The position numbers and the translations under genes were made by a program. Shown here piece after piece: positions 34,385 through 43,287 of a DNA stretch of 64,000 bases (position 1 is its first letter; the number at the start of each line of letters is the position of its first letter). The notes under the pieces are model-generated. The model was not told where the DNA came from. It ran no database searches and worked only from the letters and a program-made list of their open reading frames with translations. This DNA is from Paraclostridium hominis (GTDB lineage: Bacteria; Bacillota; Clostridia; Peptostreptococcales; Peptostreptococcaceae). Location of the stretch: NCBI RefSeq assembly GCF_014306135.1, contig NZ_JACRWD010000001.1:1364001-1428000 (forward strand), written 5' to 3'.

Positions 34385-36433
34385 TTACATAATTCTTTTA
34401 AACATTTTTTCTATTTCTGTCTTTGATATCTCTACAAATATTGGTCTACCATGCGGACATGTAAAAGGGTTTTTACACATTTCTATTTGTTTTAATAAAC
34501 TATTTATTTCTTCTTCATATATAGTATCATTAGCCTTTATAGCTGATTTACAAGCCATAGATGCAAATTTTTCACCTTTAAGTTCATAATTGTTATTTAT
34601 CTCATCTATATTATCAATTATATCTAAGATAAATTTTTCTGATTCTGGAGTTCCAAATATTGTTGGTACACATCTTATCATTATATGATTTTTACCAAAT
34701 ATCTCTATTTCAAACCCGAATTTCATAAATAAATCTATGTTCTTTTCAATTTTTAACATATCTGTTGTAGATAGTTCTAAAACTATAGGATCAAGTAACA
34801 TTTGCATATTTATATCCATATTATAAAACTTGTCCATATATCTTTCATATAATACTCTTTCATGTGCTGCATGCTGATCTAGTAAATACATATTGCTTCC
34901 TCTTTGAAGTATTATATAAGTTTTAAATATTATCCCTATAACTATATATTCATTAAGACAAAACTGATGTTTTTTATCTTCAATAAATTCAGGTTGATGC
35001 ATATTTTTTTCATAAGATATACTATCTTCATTTATACTTTGATTTTCTAAATTATTAGATTGTGTATATATCTCATTATTTTTTTTATAAATATCATCAT
35101 CTAATTTTTTTGCTTCCTCTTTTTTTTCAAGTTCTAGTAAATCATTAAAACTATATACTTTATTTAAATCTATAGCTTCATCTAAAACTATAACTTCATC
35201 AGTTTTTAATTGATTTATTGTATTTTTAGATTCTTTAAATTCTTTTTCAAGCTTATTTCTCTCTTCTAGTTCTTCAAAATTATATGTTTGATTTTTATAT
35301 TCTTTTTCTAAGTTATTTAGTATTCCTTGATTTAAGTTATCAACATTAATTTGCTCACTTTTATTTTCTATTTTTTTAGGACTAGTTATAGGCTTTGATA
35401 TTAGATTTTCCTTTTTATCAAAAGTTTCATACTTACCTATTAAGTTAGACCTTATTAAAGAACTTCTTATATACTCTTTAAGCTCTACATATATTTGTTG
35501 TTCATTTTCAAATTTAAGTTCAAGCTTAGTTGGATGTATATTAACATCTATTTTAGATGGATCTATTTCTATATTTAAAAAACAAACTGCATGTTTATTT
35601 ATAGGTATAAGTGATTTATATCCTTCACTTATAGCGTCTAATATAACTTTACTTTTTACATATCTTTTATTTATATATATGTGTTGAAGATTTTTATTTG
35701 CTCTATACACATTATTATTTCCTATATAACCACTTATCTTAAAAAACTGACTTTCATGGTTTAACTCTATTAAATTTTCAGTTATATCTTTTCCATAAAT
35801 ACTTCTTATAGTGTTTATAAGTTTACCATCACCTGGTGAATTTAACATAGTTTTTTTATTATTTACATATTTTATACTGACATTAGGATTTCCTATTGCT
35901 AACTTGTTTATTAAGTCACTTATATTTATAGTTTCAGCATGAGTTGATTTTAAAAACTTTTGTCTAACAGGAGTATTAAAAAATAAATCTCGAACCATAA
36001 TAGTTGTCCCATTGTTCGTACCTACTGGTTCTTTTAGTTTTATATTTCCACCTTCAACTAAAATTTTAGTTCCTACAGGCTCATCTTTAGGTCTAGTAAT
36101 CATTTCTATTTTAGCCACAGAAGCTATGGAAGCTAGAGCCTCACCTCTAAATCCTAAAGAATATAAATCGTATAAATCATCAATTTTATTAATTTTACTT
36201 GTAGCATGTCTTAAAAAACTTTTTTCAACTTCACTAGAATCTATCCCACTACCATTGTCGGTTATTCTAATAAATTTCTTACCACCATCTTCAATCTCAA
36301 CTATTATTTTTTTGCTACCTGCATCTACTGAATTTTCTACAAGTTCTTTAACAACAGAAGAAGGTCTTTCTACAACCTCCCCAGCTTGTAATTGATTTAT
36401 AGTAGCTTCGTCTAATATATTAATTCTAGCCAT
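34385..36433 (-). CDS. mutL: DNA mismatch repair endonuclease MutL
   Basis: This 682-residue GHKL ATPase couples mismatch recognition to excision. The N-terminal ATPase domain has LQAGEVVERPSSVVKELVEN and GFRGEALASI. A Lys/Glu/Asn-rich linker spans about 340-490. The C-terminal dimerisation domain keeps the endonuclease motif DQHAAHERVLYE, plus ACKSAIK and CPHGRP, so this MutL should nick DNA itself, as in bacteria without MutH. It follows mutS by 95 nt. Confidence 0.97.
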   Translation of the reverse strand: MARINILDEATINQLQAGEVVERPSSVVKELVENSVDAGSKKIIVEIEDGGKKFIRITDNGSGIDSSEVEKSFLRHATSKINKIDDLYDLYSLGFRGEALASIASVAKIEMITRPKDEPVGTKILVEGGNIKLKEPVGTNNGTTIMVRDLFFNTPVRQKFLKSTHAETINISDLINKLAIGNPNVSIKYVNNKKTMLNSPGDGKLINTIRSIYGKDITENLIELNHESQFFKISGYIGNNNVYRANKNLQHIYINKRYVKSKVILDAISEGYKSLIPINKHAVCFLNIEIDPSKIDVNIHPTKLELKFENEQQIYVELKEYIRSSLIRSNLIGKYETFDKKENLISKPITSPKKIENKSEQINVDNLNQGILNNLEKEYKNQTYNFEELEERNKLEKEFKESKNTINQLKTDEVIVLDEAIDLNKVYSFNDLLELEKKEEAKKLDDDIYKKNNEIYTQSNNLENQSINEDSISYEKNMHQPEFIEDKKHQFCLNEYIVIGIIFKTYIILQRGSNMYLLDQHAAHERVLYERYMDKFYNMDINMQMLLDPIVLELSTTDMLKIEKNIDLFMKFGFEIEIFGKNHIMIRCVPTIFGTPESEKFILDIIDNIDEINNNYELKGEKFASMACKSAIKANDTIYEEEINSLLKQIEMCKNPFTCPHGRPIFVEISKTEIEKMFKRIM

Positions 36434-36484
36434 ATATTCACCTCACTTTATATTGAAATTTACTTTTATTTAATTTTTAAAATT

Positions 36485-36520
36485 ATAATAAGGACTATAG
36501 TTAGCTATAATCCTTATTAT
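36485..36520. repeat. Hairpin between mutS and mutL
   Basis: ATAATAAGGA and its inverse enclose an inner ATAG/CTAT stem. There is no long T-run on the minus strand, so it may pause or process the transcript rather than end it. Confidence 0.45.
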
Positions 36521-36528
36521 TTATAAAT

Positions 36529-39342
36529 TTACTTAATTTTTTTAGCTTTACTTTGTAAATTATATAAAGCATTCATAGCATCTAATGGTGTCATATTTAA
36601 AATATCTAAATTTTTAATATCATTAATTAAATCATTATCATAAATTGTGTCAAATGATATTTGTGTTATAGCAACTTCATCTGTGTTAGAATTTTCTTTT
36701 TTAAGTTTATTTACTTCACTTTCTAGTTTTTCAATATCTAAAATATATTTTTCTTCTTTTTGATTTATTTTATCTTTTAAATTATCATATTCTAATTTTA
36801 AACTATCATATAATTCTTTATCTATAACATCTGATTTAAATTCGTTGTTATTTACAGATACGTTTAAATTTGTACTATTTGATAAATCTTTATCGTTACT
36901 ACTTTCTTTTAAATTATTTTGTATATGATTTTTCTCTAAATCTATTAGTATTTCTTTTGACCTTTTTATAACTTCTTGTGGTAACTTAGCAAGTTCTGCA
37001 ACATATATACCGTAACTTTTATCCGCTCCACCTTCTATAATTTTTCTTAAAAATACTATTCCATCATTATTTTCACACACTGCAACTGAATAATTTTTAA
37101 CATCACTAAATTCATCTTCAAGTTCGACTAATTCATGATAGTGTGTTGCAAATAAAGTTTTACATTTAATATTTTTTTGTATATATTCAACTATAGACCA
37201 AGCTAAACTTATACCATCATAAGTACTAGTTCCACGACCGATTTCATCAAGGATTACTAAACTTTTATCTGTTGCATTTTTAAGTATCTGAGAAACTTCT
37301 GTCATCTCAACCATAAATGTAGATTGACCCTGAGATAAATCATCACTAGCTCCAACTCTAGTAAATATTCTATCTAATATTGGAATATTTGCATACTCTG
37401 CTGGAACAAATGAACCAATATGAGCCATCAAAGCTATAACTGCAGTTTGTCTCATATAAGTAGATTTCCCTGCCATATTTGGACCTGTTATTATATTTAT
37501 AATATTTTCACCTTGATTTAAATATGTGTCATTTGGAACGAAGTTTTCTTCTCCTACAATGCTTTCAACCACAGGATGACGACCATTTTTTATATCAAGT
37601 TTATTATCTTCATTTATTATAGGTTTTACATAATTATTTATATAAGCAACAGTAGCTAATGAAACAAATACATCTATATTAGCTATAGTTTTTGCTACTG
37701 ATTGTATTCTATCTATATTTTCGTATATATTATTTCTTATATTTACAAATATCTCATACTCTAAGCTTTTTATTTTTTCTTCAGCATTTAAAATTTTATC
37801 TTCTATTTCTTTTAATTCACTAGTTATATATCTTTCTGCATTACTTAACGTTTGTTTTCTTATATAACTATCATCTATATTTGCACTAGCTAAATTAGCT
37901 TTAGTTATTTCTATATAATAACCAAATACTTTGTTAAATCCTACCTTTAATGATTTAACTCCTGTTTTTTCTTTTTCTCTATTTTCAATTTCCTTTATCA
38001 TAAAGGCTCCATTTTTAGAGATATCTCTTAAATCATTTAGTTCATCATTAAATTCAGATTTTATTATATTCCCATCTTTTATAGTTATAGATGGGTCTTC
38101 AAGTATGGCACTATCTATTAAAGAATATATATCATTTAAATCATCCATATTTGATATATACTTTTTAAGTATATCTGCATTTGATGAATTTATTATATTT
38201 TTAAGCATTGGAAGTTTTTCTACAGAATTTTTTAAATGTATCATTTCCTTAGGAGTAACTTTTTCAAATGCTATTTTTCCACATATTCTTTCTATATCAT
38301 ATACATTTTTTAATACATCTATTAAATCTTCTCTTAACATAAAATCTTCTTTTAATTCTTCTATTACATTAAGTCTTTTTTCTATTTTCACTTTATTTAC
38401 TAATGGCTCTTCTACATACTTTCTAAGCATTCTACCACCCATAGCTGTAGAAGTTTTATCTAGAACATGAAGTAATGAACCCTTTTTAGCATTACCTCTT
38501 ATAGTTGAAGTTAACTCTAGATTATTTCTAGTGAACATATCTAATATCATGTATTCTTGTGAGTTATATATATTTATATTGTTTATATTAGATGTTACTT
38601 GCTTTTGAGTGTTATATATATAATTTAGGATTATACATAAACTTGAACTTATAAGTCCATATTCATCCATATTTAATTTTTCTAAGTATTCTTTATTAAA
38701 ATACTTACCTAATATATTTTCATTTAGGTAACTTTCATCAAAGTTTTCATTTATATATATATTACTTAAACTAGCTATATTTCTTATTTGTTCTATTGTA
38801 TTAACATCATTAGCTATTATCTCTGTTGGATGTATTTTAGCTATTTCTTCTACTAATTTATCTTCATTTAAGTAAGTTGAGTTAACTTCTCCAGTACTTA
38901 TATCAGTATAAGAAATTCCTATTTTGTCATTTTTAGTATACATCGCTAATAAGTAGTTATTTTTTTTATTTTCTAGTAAATTCCCTTCAAGTACAGTCCC
39001 TGGTGTTATAACTCTTACAACATCTCTTTTGACTATTCCCTTTGATGCACTTACATCTTCAACTTGTTCACAGATAGCTACTTTATATCCATTTTCAACT
39101 AACCTTGATATATAGTTTTGAGATGAATGAAATGGTACTCCACACATAGGTGCTCTCTCACTCATACCACATTCTCTTCCTGTTAGAGCTATTTCTAAAG
39201 TCTTTGAAGCTACTATTGCATCTTCAAAAAACATTTCATAAAAATCTCCAAGTCTAAAAAACATTATACAATCTTTATATCTATCTTTAACTTCAAAATA
39301 TTGCCTCATCATAGGAGTTAATTTATTTTTCTCTATATTCAT
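36529..39342 (-). CDS. mutS: DNA mismatch recognition protein MutS
   Basis: The 937-residue MutS binds mispairs and small loops. The mismatch-contact motif is GDFYEMFFEDA (Phe34 and Glu36). Later come the Walker A GPNMAGKSTYM, the LSQGQSTFMVEM segment and Walker B SLVILDEIGRGTSTYDG. The C-terminal tail contains a Ser/Asn/Asp-rich insert and ends with the MTPLDAMNALYNLQSKAKK tail typical of MutS. It is longer than E. coli MutS (853) because of that linker. It is the first gene of the mutS-mutL-miaA-hfq operon. Confidence 0.98.
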   Translation of the reverse strand: MNIEKNKLTPMMRQYFEVKDRYKDCIMFFRLGDFYEMFFEDAIVASKTLEIALTGRECGMSERAPMCGVPFHSSQNYISRLVENGYKVAICEQVEDVSASKGIVKRDVVRVITPGTVLEGNLLENKKNNYLLAMYTKNDKIGISYTDISTGEVNSTYLNEDKLVEEIAKIHPTEIIANDVNTIEQIRNIASLSNIYINENFDESYLNENILGKYFNKEYLEKLNMDEYGLISSSLCIILNYIYNTQKQVTSNINNINIYNSQEYMILDMFTRNNLELTSTIRGNAKKGSLLHVLDKTSTAMGGRMLRKYVEEPLVNKVKIEKRLNVIEELKEDFMLREDLIDVLKNVYDIERICGKIAFEKVTPKEMIHLKNSVEKLPMLKNIINSSNADILKKYISNMDDLNDIYSLIDSAILEDPSITIKDGNIIKSEFNDELNDLRDISKNGAFMIKEIENREKEKTGVKSLKVGFNKVFGYYIEITKANLASANIDDSYIRKQTLSNAERYITSELKEIEDKILNAEEKIKSLEYEIFVNIRNNIYENIDRIQSVAKTIANIDVFVSLATVAYINNYVKPIINEDNKLDIKNGRHPVVESIVGEENFVPNDTYLNQGENIINIITGPNMAGKSTYMRQTAVIALMAHIGSFVPAEYANIPILDRIFTRVGASDDLSQGQSTFMVEMTEVSQILKNATDKSLVILDEIGRGTSTYDGISLAWSIVEYIQKNIKCKTLFATHYHELVELEDEFSDVKNYSVAVCENNDGIVFLRKIIEGGADKSYGIYVAELAKLPQEVIKRSKEILIDLEKNHIQNNLKESSNDKDLSNSTNLNVSVNNNEFKSDVIDKELYDSLKLEYDNLKDKINQKEEKYILDIEKLESEVNKLKKENSNTDEVAITQISFDTIYDNDLINDIKNLDILNMTPLDAMNALYNLQSKAKKIK

Positions 39343-39440
39343 ACGCTCTTCCTCCTCTATGTTCTACATATTATATCATATTTAAGTACTTATATTTATA
39401 TCTATATTATTATCTTTTATATATTTTTTTTATAAAGCAT

Positions 39441-39468
39441 CACATTTATATACGTTTCTCCATATATA
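39441..39468 (+). promoter_or_regulatory. Sigma-K-like promoter, copy 1
   Basis: CACA (39441-39444) and CATATATA starting 16 bp later (39461) resemble the sporulation sigma-K consensus. The same elements at the same spacing precede the second paralogue, inside an upstream segment that is conserved between the two genes. Confidence 0.45.
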
Positions 39469-39562
39469 GTATTATAGTAATTTTCAAGATAGAAACTAAA
39501 TTAAGTTTAGCACACTTCTTAATTTTACTATAAAAATAATAAAATAGGAGAGGTTATTATCC

Positions 39563-40054
39563 ATGGAATACTATAATGAATATGACAATAAATATGACTA
39601 TAAAAAATATGATAGAAATGAAAAATGTCATTGTGAATGCAAAAAACATCATCATAATGATGATTGCTGCAAAAAAATAAAAGGTGAAGTTAATCATTAT
39701 GAAGATTGCAAATATATAGATGGTAAAGACTATTGTATTGAAAATAAAAATTACTATGATAATTATTATAAAAAATACAATCATTATTATATAACTGATT
39801 ATGATTATATTACAGATCATTACTATGAATATGATGTTTATCACTATGATCATAAAACTAAATATGATTGCAAATATTATCAAGATAAATGCTATGAAAA
39901 TGACTATTATAAGAAAGATGACTACTACAAAGAAAAAGATTGCTACAAAAAAGATAATTACTATAATGAAGATGAGTATGGTAAAAAAGACGAATACTAT
40001 GAAAAATGTAACTGTGAATACTGTAAAAAATATAAAGAAAATTATAAATTCTAA
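39563..40054 (+). CDS. His/Tyr/Lys/Cys-rich low-complexity protein, copy 1 (possible spore coat)
   Basis: The 163-residue product is built almost wholly from Tyr, Lys, Asp, His, Asn, Glu and Cys. It contains CHCECKKHHHNDDCC near residue 24, a central Tyr/His stretch (NHYYITDYDYITDHYYEYD), and a Lys/Tyr/Asp-rich end with CNCEYC. Nothing resembles a signal peptide or enzyme. Such composition fits metal-binding or cross-linked structural proteins of spore layers. The ATG follows GGAGAGG. It is the first of two tandem paralogues with duplicated upstream DNA. The coat idea is inference from composition and the sigma-K-like element. Confidence 0.75.
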   Translation: MEYYNEYDNKYDYKKYDRNEKCHCECKKHHHNDDCCKKIKGEVNHYEDCKYIDGKDYCIENKNYYDNYYKKYNHYYITDYDYITDHYYEYDVYHYDHKTKYDCKYYQDKCYENDYYKKDDYYKEKDCYKKDNYYNEDEYGKKDEYYEKCNCEYCKKYKENYKF

Positions 40055-40110
40055 TAAATTTTCACTTTGTTAGCTTATTGAATTTACTATAAACTATATA
40101 TTGTTAAATT

Positions 40111-40137
40111 AACCCCTTTAAATCAAGGGGTTTTTTT
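40111..40137 (+). terminator. Terminator of copy 1
   Basis: AACCCCTT and AAGGGGTT pair around six bases and are followed by five more T. Confidence 0.85.
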
Positions 40138-40237
40138 ATGTATTAATATTAACATACTCATTATAAATTCTATATGTTATTTTTAGATATTTTCATGTAT
40201 TTTTATTTTTTATTTTTTATTTTTTTCTATAAATTGT

Positions 40238-40265
40238 CACATTTATATGTGTTTCTCCATATATT
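40238..40265 (+). promoter_or_regulatory. Sigma-K-like promoter, copy 2
   Basis: CACA (40238-40241) and CATATATT (40258-40265), 16 bp apart, repeat the arrangement seen before copy 1. The segment around it (ACATTTATA, GTTTCTCCATATAT, TTTTCAAGA and, later, TTTACTATAAAAA) is shared by both copies. Confidence 0.45.
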
Positions 40266-40363
40266 GTATTATAGTGATTTTCAAGAAGGGTCTTAAGTCA
40301 AGAAAGCTTATTTACCTGCTTGGATTTACTATAAAAAATATAAAATAAGTGAGGTTATTATCG

Positions 40364-40948
40364 ATGGGATATTATAATGAATATGATAACAAGTATGACT
40401 TTAAAAAATGTGACCGACATGAGTGTAGAGAACATGATAGACATGAAAAATGTCATTGTGACTGGAAAGAACATGACAGACATGAATGTAGAGAACACGA
40501 TAGACATGAAAAATGTCATTGTGACTGGAAAGAACATGACAGACATGAATGTAGAGAACACGATAGACATGAAAAATGTCATTGTGAATGTAAAAAACAT
40601 CATCATGATGATTGCTGTAAAAAAATGAAGGGCAAAGTTAATCATTATGAAGATTGTAAATATATAGATGGTAAAGACTACTGTGTTGAAAATAAAAATT
40701 ACTATGACAATTACTACAAAAAATGTAACCATTATTATATAACTGATTATGATTATGTTACAGATCACTTCTATGAATATGATGTTTATCACTATGATCA
40801 TAAAACTAAATATGATTGCAAATATTATAATGATAAATGCTATGAAAATGACTATTATAGAGAAAAAGATAATTGGAAAAAAAATGACTACTATGAAAGA
40901 GATAATTATGAACATTGTAAAAAAAATAGAAGAGGTTATGACTACTAG
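40364..40948 (+). CDS. His/Tyr/Lys/Cys-rich low-complexity protein, copy 2, with 21-residue repeats
   Basis: The 194-residue paralogue of the preceding gene shares the start (YYNEYDNKYD), the CKKHHHDDCCKK knot and the central block NHYYITDYDYVTDHFYEYD. It differs by three tandem 21-residue repeats (residues 17-79) built on DRHECREHDRHEKCHC. These alternate His, Cys, Asp, Glu and Arg and would offer many metal ligands. The end is shorter than in copy 1. The ATG at 40364 follows GTGAGG; a GTG at 40349 overlaps that site and is rejected. The expansion of one repeat unit suggests ongoing change by replication slippage or recombination. Confidence 0.75.
   Translation: MGYYNEYDNKYDFKKCDRHECREHDRHEKCHCDWKEHDRHECREHDRHEKCHCDWKEHDRHECREHDRHEKCHCECKKHHHDDCCKKMKGKVNHYEDCKYIDGKDYCVENKNYYDNYYKKCNHYYITDYDYVTDHFYEYDVYHYDHKTKYDCKYYNDKCYENDYYREKDNWKKNDYYERDNYEHCKKNRRGYDY
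40412..40600 (+). repeat. Three tandem 63-bp repeats inside copy 2
   Basis: Units 40412-40474, 40475-40537 and 40538-40600 are in frame. Units 1 and 2 differ by a few bases; unit 3 differs mainly at its end. Copy 1 has only a single short counterpart. Confidence 0.92.
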
Positions 40949-41063
40949 TATATCCTATATATAAATTTAAACTTGCATATTACTAAAGACTAAAAGTTGG
41001 AAATTATATTTATTCATAGCTTATGTTTAAATATAATTTCCTTTGAATTTTAATTTTTATCAG

Positions 41064-41090
41064 GGCTATGATTATAAATCATAGCCTTTT
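41064..41090 (+). terminator. Terminator of copy 2
   Basis: GGCTATGAT and its inverse, followed by TTTT on the plus strand. A second hairpin (GGAAATTATATTTA and inverse, 40998-41040) lies just upstream. Confidence 0.65.
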
Positions 41091-41100
41091 ATTATATAAG

Positions 41101-42744
41101 TTAATTTTCCTTATTTCCATTTATAAGCATAAAAAATGTAGTTGCATTTTTACTAGTCATAAATTCTTCAGTATTTTTATACTTATCAATAAATTCATTG
41201 GTTATACCTACAAAATCTATATCTCCATTTTCATATAAGTTTACATCAGCAGATCCTTCTTTTACTATTTTTGTATTGACTGATTCTAATTTTACAGTAT
41301 CTTTATCCCAATAACCTTTATTCTTACTCATAACATAAACGTCATCTAATTTCCATTTAGTCAATGTAAACGGTCCATTATATAATGTTGATTTACTAGT
41401 TGTTCCATATTTGTCTCCTTGCCCTTTTACAAATTTTTCATTCTGTGGAAAAAATACTGGAAATGACATAAGTTTATCAAAATAATTTACAGGTCTTACT
41501 AAATTAACTTCTAAGGTATAGTCATCTATAGCCTTAACTCCTACAGTTTCAGCATCTTTAGTTTTTCCTATATTATAATCTTTTGCTCCAACGATATCAT
41601 ACATTATAAATCCGTACTGAGAAGCTGTATCTGGGTTTAACGTTCTTTTAAATGCATACTCAAAATCATAAGCACTTACATTATCACCATTACTCCATTT
41701 AGCATTTTTTCTTAAATTAAAAGTCCAAGTTTTCTTATCTTCTGATGACTTCCAAGATTTAGCTATCCCTTCTACTACATTACCATTATTATCTACTCTC
41801 ACAAGCCCTTCCATTACATTATTTGCAGCACTAAATGATAATGAATCTGTAGCTCTACTCATATCTAGTGATGGTATATCTGAATTGCTAGTTAAGTTTA
41901 ACTCATTTCTCCCATTTACACTAGCCCATTTATATGCATATTTTGCTCCATATGGAATTATAGTTATTCCATCAACATATTCTTTTTGTATATAGGCACT
42001 ACTGCTTTGAAATAATGGCATTATAAAAGCATCACTAAGTAATATCTCTTCTGCTTTTGAATACTTATCCCAACTACCATCAATTGTAGCTTCATTTTTA
42101 CCTTCTTCTATCAATTTATTATACTCTTTGCTATCATAACCACTATTTTTACCAAATTTACCGTTAGTAGTAAATGTTTCTAAAAATGTTAAAGGATCTG
42201 GATAATCAGCTACCCATGAACTATATACTAAATCATAATCTCTTTCAGATTCTAACTGTTGTTTTTGTTTAAAAGGAACTTGCTTTAGCTCTACTTTCAA
42301 TCCTTCTAAATTATTTTGCAGTTGATTTTGAAAGAACTCACCTACTCTTTTGCTACTTTCGGCATCTGATGTAAGTACTTCTATAGTTACTTTATCAAAA
42401 TCTAGTTCATCTTTGGCTTTATCCCAATGTGTTATAGCTAGCTTTAAATTATATCCTCTTCCCATATTTTTTATTTTATCTATATAGTCTTTTCCTTCAT
42501 TATTAATAGCTAATCCTTCTGGAGTATAATAGTTTATAGGATTTGATCCATTATTTAATATAATATCAGTTATTTTTTCTTTGTCTACTGCCATTGTTAT
42601 TGCAAGTCTTGCATCTTTATTTTTTAATAATTCTGCTGAATTAATTGTTTTACCGCTATTTTCATTACTAGTGCATCCACCTAACATAGATAAAGATAAA
42701 ATTGTAATTAGCGCCATAATTGATATTTTTCTTTTAAATGTCAT
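41101..42744 (-). CDS. OppA-type peptide-binding lipoprotein, circularly permuted
   Basis: The 547-residue lipoprotein (lipobox LGGC, Cys24) is built from SBP_bac_5/OppA sequence in swapped order. Residues about 38-276 match what is normally the C-terminal half (KNKDARLAITMAVDKEKI, DYDLVYSSWVADYPDPL, ending YAYKWASV as OppA proteins usually end). After a short NGRN link, residues about 281-547 match the normal N-terminal half (DIPSLDMSRATD, NNVMEGLVRVD, WTFNLRKNAKWSNGD, NGPFTLTKW), stopping at FFMLINGNKEN, where the other half would normally continue. Both halves look complete, with no frameshift. It probably binds peptides for an ABC importer encoded elsewhere. A GGAGG site supports the start. 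Confidence 0.9.
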   Translation of the reverse strand: MTFKRKISIMALITILSLSMLGGCTSNENSGKTINSAELLKNKDARLAITMAVDKEKITDIILNNGSNPINYYTPEGLAINNEGKDYIDKIKNMGRGYNLKLAITHWDKAKDELDFDKVTIEVLTSDAESSKRVGEFFQNQLQNNLEGLKVELKQVPFKQKQQLESERDYDLVYSSWVADYPDPLTFLETFTTNGKFGKNSGYDSKEYNKLIEEGKNEATIDGSWDKYSKAEEILLSDAFIMPLFQSSSAYIQKEYVDGITIIPYGAKYAYKWASVNGRNELNLTSNSDIPSLDMSRATDSLSFSAANNVMEGLVRVDNNGNVVEGIAKSWKSSEDKKTWTFNLRKNAKWSNGDNVSAYDFEYAFKRTLNPDTASQYGFIMYDIVGAKDYNIGKTKDAETVGVKAIDDYTLEVNLVRPVNYFDKLMSFPVFFPQNEKFVKGQGDKYGTTSKSTLYNGPFTLTKWKLDDVYVMSKNKGYWDKDTVKLESVNTKIVKEGSADVNLYENGDIDFVGITNEFIDKYKNTEEFMTSKNATTFFMLINGNKEN

Positions 42745-42857
42745 GTATAATCATCCTCCCACTTTAATATATTTTATTATCAAATGTATTGTAAATTACT
42801 TACTTTTTATCTTCTTTTTCTGTCACTAAAAATCATAATATTTTGTATTTACACAAT

Positions 42858-42906
42858 AATAAAAAGTGCATTAAAATAAATACTTTATTTTAATGCACTT
42901 TTTATT
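42858..42906. terminator. Perfect 23-bp inverted repeat
   Basis: AATAAAAAGTGCATTAAAAT and onward pairs with its exact inverse around a 3-nt loop. It lies between the OppA-like gene and the decayed region. Confidence 0.75.
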
Positions 42907-42923
42907 GTTATATTATCTAATTC

Positions 42924-43070
42924 TTATATTATATATAAAGTTTCAGTAAAAACTTCCATAGGATTTTCTGTAAATATAGATATATCTACGTCTTTACCAA
43001 CTTCAGTACTCCCTAATCTATCATCTACCTCATAAATTTTTACTGCATTTAGACGTGTTATAGATGAAGT
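42924..43070 (-). pseudogene. C-terminal fragment of an amidohydrolase
   Basis: The minus strand encodes an isolated end of an amidohydrolase/imidazolonepropionase-like protein: LNAVKIYEVDDRLGSTEVGK followed by DVDISIFTENPMEVF and a stop. This is the last 45 or so residues of such enzymes (compare the usual 'GSIEVGKDADLVI' pattern). No start codon or upstream catalytic domain is present, and the frame runs into unrelated sequence. Confidence 0.7.
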
Positions 43071-43233
43071 TGATAGTATAAAAAAAGTTTATATAGAAAG
43101 TATGACTGTAGATATTTTTTAAGTTATATATGATAGTCCAAATAGGCTTAAAGTTTTATCTAAAGAAGAAACTTTAATTAAATGTAACGCTACTATTGAA
43201 GAGTGTAAGAAAACTGAATACAAAGTAGTTTAA
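43033..43233 (+). pseudogene. Fragment of an unrecognised gene with an in-frame stop
   Basis: On the plus strand, starting inside the amidohydrolase remnant, a frame reads VIDEVDSIKKVYIESMTVDI, then TAA, then VIYDSPNRLKVLSKEETLIK and a final stop at 43231-43233. The coding-like content on both sides of the stop suggests a decayed 3' end. The source family was not recognised. Confidence 0.4.
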
Positions 43234-43243
43234 ATATGAATTA

Positions 43244-43287
43244 GATAAAAATAAGTAGCTAATATATGTTAGCTACTTATTTTTATC
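43244..43287. terminator. Perfect 19-bp inverted-repeat terminator
   Basis: GATAAAAATAAGTAGCTAA and its exact inverse flank six bases directly after the 361-residue orphan gene on the minus strand. Confidence 0.8.

Noticed and set aside
37931..38470. 179-codon plus-strand frame inside mutS
   Set aside because: It lies wholly within a conserved domain of MutS and has no ribosome site.
39557..39883. Minus-strand frame opposite copy 1 of the His-rich gene
   Set aside because: Same antisense effect: hydrophobic output mirrors Lys/Tyr/Asp codons, with no start signals.
40412..40600. Three 63-bp direct repeats as a possible CRISPR array
   Set aside because: They are contiguous, without spacers, and in frame inside a coding region.
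40358..40915. Long minus-strand open frame opposite the His-rich gene (185 codons, Ile/Phe-rich)
   Set aside because: It is the antisense of a biased codon pattern, has no ribosome site, and the sense frame has a start signal, duplicated upstream DNA and a paralogue.
41101..42744. The odd OppA order as two adjacent truncated genes or a frameshift
   Set aside because: One uninterrupted frame with one signal peptide and one stop covers both halves.
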